Positions 33,001-43,600 of a stretch of 46,973 bases of DNA are shown one piece after another. The notes beneath the pieces are model-generated. The model was not told the DNA's origin, made no database searches, and was given only the letters and a program-made list of their open reading frames with translations. This DNA is from a virus: positions 1 through 46,973 of IMG/VR virus record IMGVR_UViG_3300020406_000007. One strand, 5' to 3'. The translations under genes and the position numbers were made by a program. The stretch's first letter is position 1. The number at the start of each line of letters is the position of its first letter.

Positions 33001-36000
33001 ACATACTATATCGTTAACAAGTCTGGTAATAACTTCGGTGTTTCTGCTTCACAAGGTGGAGGAGCGATATCTCTTACAGCATCTACATCAGAGACACCTG
33101 AGTCTCATTCATTTAAGGGTGTTAACGCAGCTGCTACTGTTACAGAATCAGGTGGTTCAATCACAGGTATTACAGTTACTGAGGTAGGTACATTATATGA
33201 TGGTAACTCCTTACCCTCAATTACATTATCAGAAGATCCAGGAGCAACAGCTGCTGCGTTCACAGTATATTGTGGTAGATCAATCAATAATATTGCTATC
33301 AATGGTAGAGGTGGTGGATACTCATCTCCTCCATCAGTTACCGTAACAAACTCAACTGTAGATACTACAGGTTCGGGTGGTGCTGCTACAGCGACCATTG
33401 GTTATCCTGTCAACGCTGTTAATATAACAAATGTTGGTGCGGGTTATAACTTTGAACCAACTATTTTAATCCAAGGTGGTAATCCTATTACTGATGCGGT
33501 TATGCAACCGAAGTTCAGTAAGAGAAATGCTAGACTAACTGAGATTGAGATAACAGGTAATGGTGTTGGTTATGACACTGCTCCTACATTGACACTTATT
33601 GGTGGAGCTGGTGGAGATGCTCAAACCTCAGTCAATATCCAGTCACTGACTGGTAATATAACAAACAATGGTAGTGCCTATACACAGGGTACATACCAAG
33701 GTGTAAGTTTTAGTTTTGTAAGTGGTGGAGCTGCTCCCTCATCAGCTGCTACTGCCGACTTTACAGTACCAGGTTGGACAGCAAATATAACAAACGCAGG
33801 ATCAGGATATACCGACGGACAGTATGATAACATCACAGCATATAACGTTCCAGTACAGACATATACAGTAACAGTAATATCAAATCCTGGCACACCTCCT
33901 CCTGATGATGTATATGTCATCAATGGCAGTACACAGTCAGCTCTTACTATGGTCGAGGGTAACACCTATCGTTTCGATCAGAGTGATTCTTCTAACAGTG
34001 GTCATCCACTACTCATGGGTAGAGAAGATGGTCAGACCTTAAGTAGTGATGTTATTTCTATACCAGTAGGTACACCTGGTACAGCAGGAGCATTTACTGA
34101 TGTTGTACTAGCACCTGGCACAGCAGGAGAAGTAGCAGATTATATCTGTTCTACTCACGCAGGAATGGGTGCGGGAGTTACAATCACTTCTGGTTCAGCA
34201 GGAAACTATGGTACAGGTTTATCAATAGATGTCACTATAGCTGGTGGTGTAGTAACAGTAATTAAGAGTAATTCACAGGGTGAAAATTATAACGTAGGTA
34301 ATACATTCTCAGGAACCCAGACAGAGATGGGTGGAGCTGGATCAGGATTTGTAGGTCAGTTAGCAGCAGAGATACTTAATATAAACAGCGTTGAGAATAT
34401 CAGTCTTACTGGAGGACCTTATAATGTAGGAGACGTTCTTTCTGTAGACGCAGGAGACGTAGGTGGTACTGGTTCTGGATTCGCATACACTGTAACTAAA
34501 GTTGGTTTCATTAGAGACGTATCTGTAAGTGATGGTGGTTTTGGATATAACGTAGGACAAACATTAATACCACGTGTTTCTGGTAACGAGTCAGGACCTT
34601 CTACATCTGGTAACCCATTCCAGTTGACAGTTGGTGCTGTAACAAGTGCTGATAGATTTGAGTTTACACATGATGGTGCGATCAAGTCAGACTCATTTAA
34701 GATAGCTGGTACTAAAGACCCAACTCTATATGAGGGTTCATTAAGTATTGGTAAGTCAGCAACAGTTTTCCAAGTAGAAGGTGAGTTTGGACATATAATA
34801 ACATCTGGTAACATCACTGCTGATGGTGATTTAACTGTCAAGGGTAACATGACTCTTGGTGATGATGCTACTGTCGACACAATCACAGTATCTGCTGCTC
34901 AAACTGTAACAGGTGATACAACTCAGACAGGTAATTTCGCACTTACAGGTGACTTTACACAAGATACAGGTAATGTAACTCTTACTAACTCAACAATCAG
35001 TGTTGCTGATGGTACAGCAGCTGCCCCAAGTCTAAACTTTGTAACCTCTCAGACAACAGGTTTCTTCCATAAAAATCCTGATGAGTTTGGTATAGCAATA
35101 GCGGGTGTAGAGAAGGCAATATATGGTACATCTTTCAATATAGGTAATGACTTCCAAGTTGGTGTTGATTCAACAACTGCTAATCCTGTCTTGAAAGTTG
35201 ACGTTGCTAACGCAACTATTATCACTGGTACATCACAGAAAGGTTTACAGATTAATAATGATGCATCTATATCAGCGATTGGTACTGATGCTGATGTAGA
35301 CATCACATTCACACCTAAAGGAAATGGTGGTGTAACATTTACTGGATCTTCTGATAGAAAATTCCTTATTAAGAATGGTAGTACAAATGTTCTATCAGTA
35401 GACATGGCTACAGGTGACGTTGAGTCAACTGGTTACCTACAGTCAGGTGGTAGATTAAAGATTACAGACAGCACTCTACAAAATACTGCTGCGGGTGTAA
35501 CGAAATCATTTGGTGAAATATTAACTTTAGATACATCTGGAACTGGTACTACATTTACTGATGGTACATTCACTGGTGTAGCAATCACATCAACAGGAAC
35601 TGGTAAAGGAACTGGTGGTACAGTTGATGTCACAGTCGTAAGTAGTGCTATCACATCTGTTGTCGTCAATACAGGTGGTAGAGATTATGTTGAGGGAGAT
35701 CAGATAGTTCTTGACGCTGCTGTTATAGGAACTGATCTTGTACAAACTGTTAGTATCACTGACGTAGCGGGTACAGGTATTGTATTCAAACCACAGGTTG
35801 CTAGAAACATCCTCTGCGATACTACTGGTACATTCGTAGTTCCAGTTGGAGACACAAATAACAGACCAGCTGCTGATGACACCTACCTTGGTGGTATCAG
35901 ATACAATACTACAACATCACAATTTGAAGGATACAATGGTATCGACTACGTATCACTTGGTGGTGTACGTGACGTTGACCAAGATACTTACATATTAACT

Positions 36001-37083
36001 GAAGTCACACCTGGTTCTGACGAAGATACATTCGAGTTTTATGCTCAAGGAATTAATAATTTATCACTTGATAAAGATAAGTTTACGATAAGAACTGCTA
36101 AGTTAATGGATGTAGAGGGTACTCTCTCTATTAATGGTACAGTTGGACAAGATACATTAGACGTACAAAGAAAAGGTACATCACTATTCAAGGTTAGAGG
36201 TAGTAAAGACGCTGAGATAGTTGGTGGTTTCTTCATGAAACATCAGCTCATTGCGGGTACTATTGCTACCTTTGATGATGGCACACTTGGTGCTAGTGCG
36301 GGATCATTTAATGCTACAGCTGCTGCCTATGACGTATCGGCAACATTTACAGGTGTAGCTGGTACATCCGAGTTCGCAGGAGTCGGTGCTACATTTGATA
36401 TAGCAACTGATGCGAATGGTACAATCTCTACTATCACTGTCAATACTGGTGGTGTTAACTTTGAGATTGATGAAGTCATCACTATTGGTGGTGGTTTACT
36501 TGGTGGTGCGGCTGGTACTGATGTAACATTCAGTGTTAGTACACTAAGCAACCCTGATGTTGCTCATGGCAAGATCAGTGCTTTACAAAGCGAACTTCGC
36601 TTTAATATGAATGGTGACAAGCAATTCTTGTCATTAGATTCCAGTGGTGCTAAAGCAGGACTTAAGGTCAACAGAAATTATGAAGCGGGTGGAGCAACAA
36701 GTTACCTAACAGTCCTAGATTCTACTGCTACATTTGTTGAGTTAGACTCAGCAAGAGTAGAGGGTGGAGTTATTTCATCATTCACTACAAATACTTCTAT
36801 CGTACAATTCGATAAGACAGTATATAAAGGTGCTAAGACTCTTATCACTCTTGAAAGTAATGATGGTAAAGTCCATATGTTTGAGGTCACATCTATATGT
36901 GGAGCAGCAGGAACCGTGGCACATGCCACTATCACAAACTCCATCACATCTGATAATGATCTAATGGATGCTGCTGTTGCGGTCAACGCTGATGATGTAA
37001 CTATTTCTTTAGCAAAATCATCACAGGCAAGCAGTTCAACAACTTTCACTGGACGCTTTACTACAACTAAAGTTAAGGTATAA
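29944..37083 (+). CDS. Giant tail-fibre protein with beta-helix, LamG-like and cupredoxin-like segments (2379 aa)
   Basis: The start MATRIKLKSSITPNSTPTTS and VDKEVAINIADKKLFVNNSG is the classic N-terminus of marine phage fibres, which fixes ATG 29944 inside the previous gene. A beta-helix begins near residue 95 (TPFLTIKYALATATSGDTVN, GEYQEEFPLTVPDGVTVRGA). It is interrupted by an HGL-type beta module (about 330-385) and a LamG-like domain (about 420-640; NTWHHVALARYNGTTRLYLD). It resumes at FGCELKSIASANIYGTKGAV. GSGY-type repeats fill about 870-1300 and later stretches. A cupredoxin-like domain spans about 1301-1419 (His1354, Cys1402, His1405, Met1408). Late parts carry TLGDDATVDTITVSAAQTVT. 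It probably binds host-surface glycans; no enzyme site is visible. Confidence 0.85.
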   Translation: MATRIKLKSSITPNSTPTTSDLVDKEVAINIADKKLFVNNSGSIVEIGNAAPNTASVTASMLASDITNGPSNHLFVAKTGTDAAALLGGASRGKHSSTPFLTIKYALATATSGDTVNIAAGEYQEEFPLTVPDGVTVRGAGLRSTQIYPTTATNDLNCFVLNGDTTVCELTVKDMFYNSGNDTGYAFVAANDWNSERSAYVQRVTVLNKGSTTSASDPYGFDAGDAGRGAKLDGAIANANTLETSVLFNEATFIVPNSVGILLTNGVRCEWQNSFIYFANEGIKGIQGATGKHGTGQARLKLSGVSGSFDASEEIYELEDQFRSGTYALSSNVVTVTRTAHGLSTNDRVYCDFIGGSATDGFYQVTGAPTVDTFTFALTSGNTSGNVTYKKAVGYGAIQSNDGNYIYLNGKGEGQFTTALEEGKTLTPNADARLDTSVKKFGTASLELDGTGDFVSIETVEDFGFGTANFAVEAWIYATSTTGTSTIFDFRTGSDTDEAPRVYQTGGVLKFASANVEHLSGGSLSLNTWHHVALARYNGTTRLYLDGSSVTGSGGDTDNRNYGNTKPLNIGSNYGTVGGDFFTGKIDEVRVSHGTARFTSNFTPPSSEYGTDVNTVLLIHFNGTDQASTFTDTPSPKDVRSTGGDSATGIALVDYSAFGCELKSIASANIYGTKGAVSDGNGCKLILSAHNFMYIGSGKDFTNDTSLANQANEVVETNGGRVFYSSTDQKGDFRVGEVFLVDQETGNVNFQSTSSSQQATSIGLSDSTGTTNIYPAYIETGNIRLAGNTFSTTSGALLIDPAGNEDITFNGEVIFNENAYFDQNKVGSFNTAQTGSIDINLGGIQRRGGFNAYGLLSDTNLLITTEKLSTITVNNTGDGYTGGSQTLTLDTNPAVNGAASCTIDTTDGSIKTVTVTQVGSLYTAPPDIGFNPQGTTNADATAVLEQYGVINRIDLADGGSGYTGAPTVEIEEPNTFSFSTGDDISGSTITIPDNPFTNGLRVVYTQNGGSESIGLSEGTTYYIVNKSGNNFGVSASQGGGAISLTASTSETPESHSFKGVNAAATVTESGGSITGITVTEVGTLYDGNSLPSITLSEDPGATAAAFTVYCGRSINNIAINGRGGGYSSPPSVTVTNSTVDTTGSGGAATATIGYPVNAVNITNVGAGYNFEPTILIQGGNPITDAVMQPKFSKRNARLTEIEITGNGVGYDTAPTLTLIGGAGGDAQTSVNIQSLTGNITNNGSAYTQGTYQGVSFSFVSGGAAPSSAATADFTVPGWTANITNAGSGYTDGQYDNITAYNVPVQTYTVTVISNPGTPPPDDVYVINGSTQSALTMVEGNTYRFDQSDSSNSGHPLLMGREDGQTLSSDVISIPVGTPGTAGAFTDVVLAPGTAGEVADYICSTHAGMGAGVTITSGSAGNYGTGLSIDVTIAGGVVTVIKSNSQGENYNVGNTFSGTQTEMGGAGSGFVGQLAAEILNINSVENISLTGGPYNVGDVLSVDAGDVGGTGSGFAYTVTKVGFIRDVSVSDGGFGYNVGQTLIPRVSGNESGPSTSGNPFQLTVGAVTSADRFEFTHDGAIKSDSFKIAGTKDPTLYEGSLSIGKSATVFQVEGEFGHIITSGNITADGDLTVKGNMTLGDDATVDTITVSAAQTVTGDTTQTGNFALTGDFTQDTGNVTLTNSTISVADGTAAAPSLNFVTSQTTGFFHKNPDEFGIAIAGVEKAIYGTSFNIGNDFQVGVDSTTANPVLKVDVANATIITGTSQKGLQINNDASISAIGTDADVDITFTPKGNGGVTFTGSSDRKFLIKNGSTNVLSVDMATGDVESTGYLQSGGRLKITDSTLQNTAAGVTKSFGEILTLDTSGTGTTFTDGTFTGVAITSTGTGKGTGGTVDVTVVSSAITSVVVNTGGRDYVEGDQIVLDAAVIGTDLVQTVSITDVAGTGIVFKPQVARNILCDTTGTFVVPVGDTNNRPAADDTYLGGIRYNTTTSQFEGYNGIDYVSLGGVRDVDQDTYILTEVTPGSDEDTFEFYAQGINNLSLDKDKFTIRTAKLMDVEGTLSINGTVGQDTLDVQRKGTSLFKVRGSKDAEIVGGFFMKHQLIAGTIATFDDGTLGASAGSFNATAAAYDVSATFTGVAGTSEFAGVGATFDIATDANGTISTITVNTGGVNFEIDEVITIGGGLLGGAAGTDVTFSVSTLSNPDVAHGKISALQSELRFNMNGDKQFLSLDSSGAKAGLKVNRNYEAGGATSYLTVLDSTATFVELDSARVEGGVISSFTTNTSIVQFDKTVYKGAKTLITLESNDGKVHMFEVTSICGAAGTVAHATITNSITSDNDLMDAAVAVNADDVTISLAKSSQASSSTTFTGRFTTTKVKV
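31201..31860 (+). other. LamG/concanavalin-like domain inside the fibre gene
   Basis: Residues about 420-640 of the fibre contain a SLELDGTGDFVSIE strand, FAVEAWIYATST, NTWHHVALARYNGTTRLYLD, a FFTGKIDEVRVSHGTARFTS strand and LLIHFNGTD, the order of a laminin-G type jelly-roll. Such domains bind sugars or proteins, often with calcium. The flanks (LNGKGEGQFTTALEEG before and VDYSAFGCELKSI after) belong to the beta-helix, so the domain is placed inside it. Confidence 0.8.
33844..34200 (+). other. Cupredoxin-like domain inside the fibre gene
   Basis: Residues about 1301-1419 run TYTVTVIS, ALTMVEGNTYRFDQSDSSNS, GHPLLMG, then GEVADYICSTHAGMGAGVTI. A His before Pro-Leu and a terminal C-x2-H-x2-M match the blue-copper ligand order of plastocyanin-like proteins; the C-x2-H-x2-M spacing equals that of amicyanin. 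Ligand codons are at 34003, 34147, 34156 and 34165. I recall FDQSDSSNSGHPL motifs in marine phage fibres. Copper binding is inferred. Confidence 0.65.
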
Positions 37084-37086
37084 ATA
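37079..37086 (+). promoter_or_regulatory. T4-type late promoter (TATAAATA) for the right-hand unit
   Basis: An exact TATAAATA overlaps the stop codon of the fibre gene and lies 28 bases before the ATG at 37107. The leader contains a GAGG (37091-37094) too far upstream for a normal ribosome-binding site. It ends CCCTATAC, one base before the ATG. Distance and leader are almost the same as for gp8, so it probably drives the 179-residue gene and giant protein B. Confidence 0.85.
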
Positions 37087-37106
37087 ATCTGAGGTAACCC
37101 TATACA

Positions 37107-37646
37107 ATGGCAACAAAAAATTTCTCATCAATAGGCGGGTTCGGAGTAGGTTCGACAGAGGTATTAAATCCTAACCTCGAACTGAAGAACATTTCAGCAA
37201 TCCACATGGTTGCCGATGATTTTACCGATGCAACAAATGATCTCTTTATAAGTAAGAGAACAACAGATCCAGCTAATAACTTACTTCGATTAAGTTTTGA
37301 TGGAAGTACAAATACTTCATCCAATACACCTCCCCTAGGTCACAATAGTGTGGCATTCGTGAAGGCAAAGGTATTTGGACAAGAGGTAAATAATAACATA
37401 TATGTTTTAGCGTCAGCATTTGACGCTGTGATCACAGTGGACACCGATGGTGTTCCCACACTCCAAGCACAGTATGAGAATGTCATACATGAGCATCTAC
37501 CTGGCGTAGAGACATGGACTGTGACTCCTGTAGCGTTCCAGATAGGAAGTAACGCATTCTTTAGTTTTGATGTTGAAGCAGTTTCGACTACTTCAACCGT
37601 GAAGTGGATTGGTATCATTGATATCACAAAAGTATCAACAGCATAA
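37107..37646 (+). CDS. Virion structural protein of unknown role (179 aa)
   Basis: The product starts MATKNFSSIGGFGVGSTEVL and contains ATNDLFISKRTTDPANNLLR and a beta-rich second half ending TVKWIGIIDITKVSTA. I recall proteins with a FSSIGGFGVG start next to giant fibre-like genes in cyanomyoviruses, annotated only as structural. The strand pattern (GHNSVAFVKAKVFGQEVNNN, AFFSFDVEAVSTTSTVKWIG) suggests a beta-sandwich. It directly follows a late promoter and lies 13 bases before protein B with no promoter between, so the two are probably made together. An adaptor role for protein B is a guess. Confidence 0.75.
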   Translation: MATKNFSSIGGFGVGSTEVLNPNLELKNISAIHMVADDFTDATNDLFISKRTTDPANNLLRLSFDGSTNTSSNTPPLGHNSVAFVKAKVFGQEVNNNIYVLASAFDAVITVDTDGVPTLQAQYENVIHEHLPGVETWTVTPVAFQIGSNAFFSFDVEAVSTTSTVKWIGIIDITKVSTA

Positions 37647-37659
37647 ACTGGATTAAAAG

Positions 37660-40600
37660 ATGACACTTAGGCAGAGTTCTTCGCAACAGAGAATAGAAGG
37701 TACAGGTCTAGTCCCCCAAGGACCGTGGACGAGTGCCTCGTATGGACGTGCGAACGGGATAGTTACTGTTACATCTATAGCTCACAAATTAAATAGTAAC
37801 GAACTTCTTTACGTTAAGCCAGGTCAAGATGACCTACTTAGAACTTTTGCGGCTGGAAATTATACAATAACTGTAGTAGACGAAGATACATTTTCAATCA
37901 CAGGCACAGGTAATGACTTTATAGCTGCTGCCACATCAATATCATATAGATCTGTTAGATCATTAACAATCAATGCTACTGATAAGATGCAACTTAGCAT
38001 TGGATCAGGTGCTGACGAAGAAGATGCTGTATTCATAACCAAGAGTGCTACAGGTAACGTTCGTGTTGGTATTAATAACACTAATCCTGAGTTTGACCTT
38101 GACGTTGAAGGACAGATCAGAACTACAAGATCTATCATCTCAGATACTGCTCAAATTAGAAACCTAGACGTTACTAACGAGTTTGTTACTAAGGGACTAG
38201 ACCTTAGAGGTCCTAATTTAATTAACTTTGAAGAGACAGACCCAACTGCTCCTGACTTTGGTACAATCTACTATCCAACTGCTGACAACCCTCCTCGTCA
38301 GACACAGAATAATAGAATTGCTACTACCAAGTTTGTATATGACGTTGCTACTGCTGACAATGGTGGTCGTGTTTACGTATCATCTATAGCTGGTATTGGT
38401 GATGATGCTAACGATGGTAGATCAGCTGCTAAACCAGTTCGTACAATCAAGAAAGCTGCTCAGATAGCTTATAGTTTACAGCAAGACACACAGACTCCTG
38501 AATATGTTTCTATCATTTGTTCAGGTGGTGACTATGTAGAAGACAACCCGATCTCTCTACCATTTAACTGTTCACTGATTGGAGATAACTTAAGAAGAGT
38601 TATCCTACGTCCATTAAACATGGACAGACACATGATCAAAGCGTCAAACGAGACGTATTGTTCTGGTGTTGTATTCAGAGACCACTTAGATGCTAATGGA
38701 TCTCCTGACTATACATGGAAGTACGCTTATGTGTTTGATGATAAGCAAAGATTGATGTATGAACCAGACCTAGAACCATTTGAGTTCTCACCAGGTTTGG
38801 AAAACAAAGGTAGAAACATCTTTGCTATTACATTTGAGAACCACACAGGTGACAATACTACATTACTTGTTGGATACGCTGTAGAAGGTGGATCATCTTC
38901 TGCTAGAGCGATCATTGAAGCTGTCACATTTACAGGTCCTCAAGCATCACCATACTCATCTGGTACTATCACGGTACTGATGGATGATGATGAATCAACC
39001 TTCCAGCTCGCTGAAAGATTATACTATGCTGATGTCTACGCTAACATCGTTAAGACAGGTGCTTCACCATCTGACTCACTCGACGTTGCTGATAGAGAAT
39101 CACAAAGACCTGAAACTGAGGTTATCAAACACCAAAGGTATCAGTGGGTAATTAACGCTGAGACAGAGACACTACGTTTTGATGGTAGTAGTGCTACTAT
39201 CGTAGATGCTGACTCTAATCAGATCACTGTTCCTCTACACAGATTAAGAACTGGTTTCAAGGTAGAATATAAAGTAGAGAATGAATATGGTACTGCTCCA
39301 GCTGGTTTAACATCTGGTGACACATACTTTGTACGTGCTGTTGATGATAATACTTTAGAATTATATGATACTGCTGTTAACGCACTATCTTTACAGACAG
39401 TAACTGGTAGAAGAGATCTAGGTGATCCTGGTACAGGAGATGAGCACACATTATTCACATGTAGAATCAGTGTAAAAGATAATACATTCTATTTCCCTAA
39501 GCATGGTTTATTCACTGGTAACGGTGTATACTATCGTTCTTCAAAGGCAGAGGATATAGGTGGTCTAGTTAATAATGGACTCTACTACGTCTATAAAGTT
39601 GACGACAATTATTTCCAAGTATCATCCACACAAGCCGATGCGACCAATATTGATATATCTGGTGCTCCTGCTCCTGTTATACGTCCTATTACCGCAATAG
39701 GTAAAGGTTATCATAGGTTCGAGAAAGCACTCAACGTTGTTGACATCAATCAACTCGATACTTCGTTAAACATACAAGAGACTTATAGAGGTATCTCATT
39801 CGAGGTAACTTCTGCTAGTAGAACAATAGAAGGTATTCCTTTTGTTGGTCATGACTATGAGGCAGGACAAGAAGTCCATATCTATGGTCTACCATACAGT
39901 GCTATAGACTTTGGTACCAGTGCTAGCGGTACATACACCCAAAGTGGCACTACCCTTACAGTCACGATTGCCAATACAGATCCTTCTAAGATGAACGTGA
40001 TCTGGCCAACATTGGTCAGTCTTTCTGGTATACCACCTGAAGATAAAGGTGTTGGTATTCGTATGTCATTTACTGGCAGTGGCGATCAGCATCAAGAGAA
40101 GTCATTCCATATCTCAACATATAGAACTGGTACATTAGCTCAAACACAGAGTGATTTTACTGCTAGATTAGGTGGTAGTTCTAACTTAGGAGCTGGTGTT
40201 GCTAGATATAATTCATCAACAAACGAAATATACTTTGTAATCAGAGGTTCAGACAGTGCTACTAGATCTGGTTCTGTACAAGTCTTTGACAACCTTGGTG
40301 ATTTCAACGGAAGAAAGTACGTTACACATCGTATAGAACGTGCTGATGGTTACTCACTTAAGTTTGTAGTCAGAGGTTCATGTTCTAAGTTTGGTGTAGA
40401 CTTTGATCCATCTGGAGACCAACAGGTTTGTTCTGCTACAAACTATGCTTTGATGTCATTGAGGAACTCTCCTTACGCATTTGAGAAGGTTGAGTTTGGT
40501 GCTGACTTCAAAGAGATGTCTAAGCAAAGAGACGGTGCTGAGACAATCAATAACAACGTTGACTACATTGCGATAGAATCATACGCACATGTCAAGAAAT

Positions 40601-43600
40601 TAAACAACGCAGGAACGTCTGCTACATTTACAAGAAAGGGTACATATACATGTTCTGGTAATGTAATGACAATCGTCTGCCCAAGAGGTCATGGTGTATT
40701 TGGCAAGAACGCATACAGTATGACATTTACTGGTGCTACCCCTGATGGTTCAGTATTAATAGACGACGTAGAAGATCATAGAAGAGCAACAGTTATATTG
40801 AGTGGTGCTAGCACAGACTCAGGTGACGTTGTAATTACAGTTCCTGCTCCATGGCAGACACCAAACTCCACACCTCCATCTGATAGATCTGCTGATGGTA
40901 CATCTCTAATCCTTGCTAACAAACAGTTTATTGCTCAGGAAGCAGTAGACAGAATGCTTGCTAACAATCCATCATATCAGGTTCCTACTGGTAACCAAGC
41001 ATGTATTGATGATATTGTTGACTACTGTGAGGCAATGGGATACAACCTAGCATACGGTGGTAACGACCAAGTATGGGACGGTGCTAAGTATTACGTTGAT
41101 GGATCTCATGTTGTAGGTGAAGAGAATGAATCTGTAGAAACATTCAATCACGCAAGAGACATTGCCATACAGGTAATGAGAAATGACCCTGTTACTGTAC
41201 AAGGTAGTCATGGTCTTACACAGGTAAGAGACTTTACAATCACTCCTGACGCAGCTGGATCAGGTCAAGGTAATAAGCATGCTGATGCTCGTAACTTAAT
41301 ATGGGCTAACAGACAGTTTATCGCTGACATAGCAGTCGGTAGAATGAATGCTGACTTTGGATTTGAAGTTGCTAATAACAAGGTAGTTGATGCTCACGAT
41401 CTACTAATTGCTAACAGAGAGTTTATCGGTGCTGAGGCATATGCTTGGGAACTTGCTGAAGATCCTACACTACACGTTCCAACAGGTAACGGACAAGATT
41501 GTATTGATGACATCGTAGATATTGTTGATGCTATTGCTTTCAACGTACAGCATGGTGGTAACAATAAAGTATGGGATGCTGCGAAGTATTATGTTGGTAC
41601 ACCTCACCTAGATGACGAGGAGTTCCAATCAGTTCGTTGTATAGAGCATGCTAGAGAGATTTGTAAATTAGTTCTTGCTAATAACGAGGTTATAGTAAGA
41701 GGTGATCATGGATTAACTCAGTCATTTGATCTTACAATTACACACGACAGTTCAAACTCAGCTGGTAGATATACAGATGCTGACTGTCAAGATGTAAGAG
41801 CTTCAGTAGATACACTCTTTGAGATTATACACAGTGCTATTCTTAACGATAGTCTAAACGCTATCAAGAAGACTACACCTAGAACATTCAACGTTCCTTC
41901 ACCACTGAAGAGAACAGCACAAAACGCAGTATATAATCCTGCTACAGGTTTGATGACTGTAACAGTCGATACTGACAAACTACAGGTAACAGCTGCTGCT
42001 TTCACTCCTGCTTCAGGTAACTTAGAACTTAATGTAGGAACTCATACTTTAACAACTAGCGATAAGATCAGAATCAAGACTGGATCACTAAACTTTAGAT
42101 GTGATCTTGATGGTCAAGCAACTGATCACTATTATCCACGTACTACTATTGATACCTCAACAATTTCTGGGGCAGTATACGCACCTAGTACTGGTGTACT
42201 AAGTGTAACAACATCAGCTGGTCATGGATTGACTGATGGTGACTGGATCAGATTTAAAGATGAGTCAATTACATTTGACTGTCAAGCTGGTACAGGTAGT
42301 CACGCATATCCTCGTCAAACTGACCCTGTAAGTGGTAAGTGGTTAGAGGTTTCTAATACTACAGGATTAGGATTTGATGTTAACGTAGCAATATCATCTA
42401 ACACTACACTCCATACATTTGTATCTGCTGTAGCAAACGGATTAGAGAAGAAGAGAGATAGAGCATACGAGCAAGATCTAGCAGTTACTGCAGTAAGCAC
42501 AAATACAATTACAGTTAATGTTGGTGCTTCTAGTGATACATCTACTCATGTATTCCAGAACGCACTAGCTGATGCTGTTATCCTAAGTCACGGTGTTGAC
42601 ACATCCAAGTATCTTAAGATTGCTACTGATAGCATGACTTGGACATGTGACATGGATGATGGTAATACCACTCACACATATCCAAGAGCAAGTGACCCTG
42701 CTAACGGAAATGGTTGGTCTCCAGTTGTATCTGTTGGTGTCAATGTTATTGAGATCAATGTAGGACCTACAAACGTTGATGGTTATGATGTAAGAGACGC
42801 AACATACAATACAAGCACAGGTGTCATAGCTGCTAATATTGGTACTAACAACTTTAAGGTTGGACAGTACATGAGAATTCAACCTGAGTCACTAGCATTT
42901 GATTGTGACTATGGTGCGGGAACTCATATCTTTGTAAGTGGTGTAACTAATGCTATCAGTGATGGTACTACTCAATACACTGCTGCTTCTGGCACAACAT
43001 ATAATCCTACATCTGGTCAACTGGTTGCTGAGATCGCATCTCATAGTTTGAGTGCTGCTACATCTCATACTGTTTCTACCGCAACTTATAATCCAACAAC
43101 AGGTGTTATGGTATTGACCATAACTGGACATGGATTTAGTAACGGTGACTGGATTAAGATAGCAGATAACTCATTAACATTTACTTGTGCTCAAGATAAT
43201 AACGCTTCTAATCATTCATATCCAAGACCTACTGATCCATTCAGTAATCAGTGGATTCAGATTTCTAACAAAACTGATGATACATTTGAAGTACAGGTTC
43301 TTGCTTCTCAACCATCTACTAACACTACTACACATGCGTTCGTAAGTGCTACTCCTAATGGAGTTCTCAAAGCAAATTCAACAGTTACTATCGCTGACAA
43401 TGCTGTAACATTTACTTGTGATGCTGACAGTCATAACACTAACCACCCATATCCTAGATCAGGAGATCCTCAGTCTGGTAAGACAATAGGTGTTGAAGCT
43501 GTTACTGGCACAACTATTACAGTTAATGTTGGTAAGGCATCTGGTGTAGGATCAAGTTCTGTTAAATCATATCCTAGATCAACTCTACTTACAGACACAG

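Noticed and set aside
34419-34886. Antisense open frame (155 codons) inside the fibre gene
   Set aside because: Serine/proline/valine-rich composition is what the reverse reading of repetitive Gly/Thr beta repeats gives; no start signals and no family resemblance.
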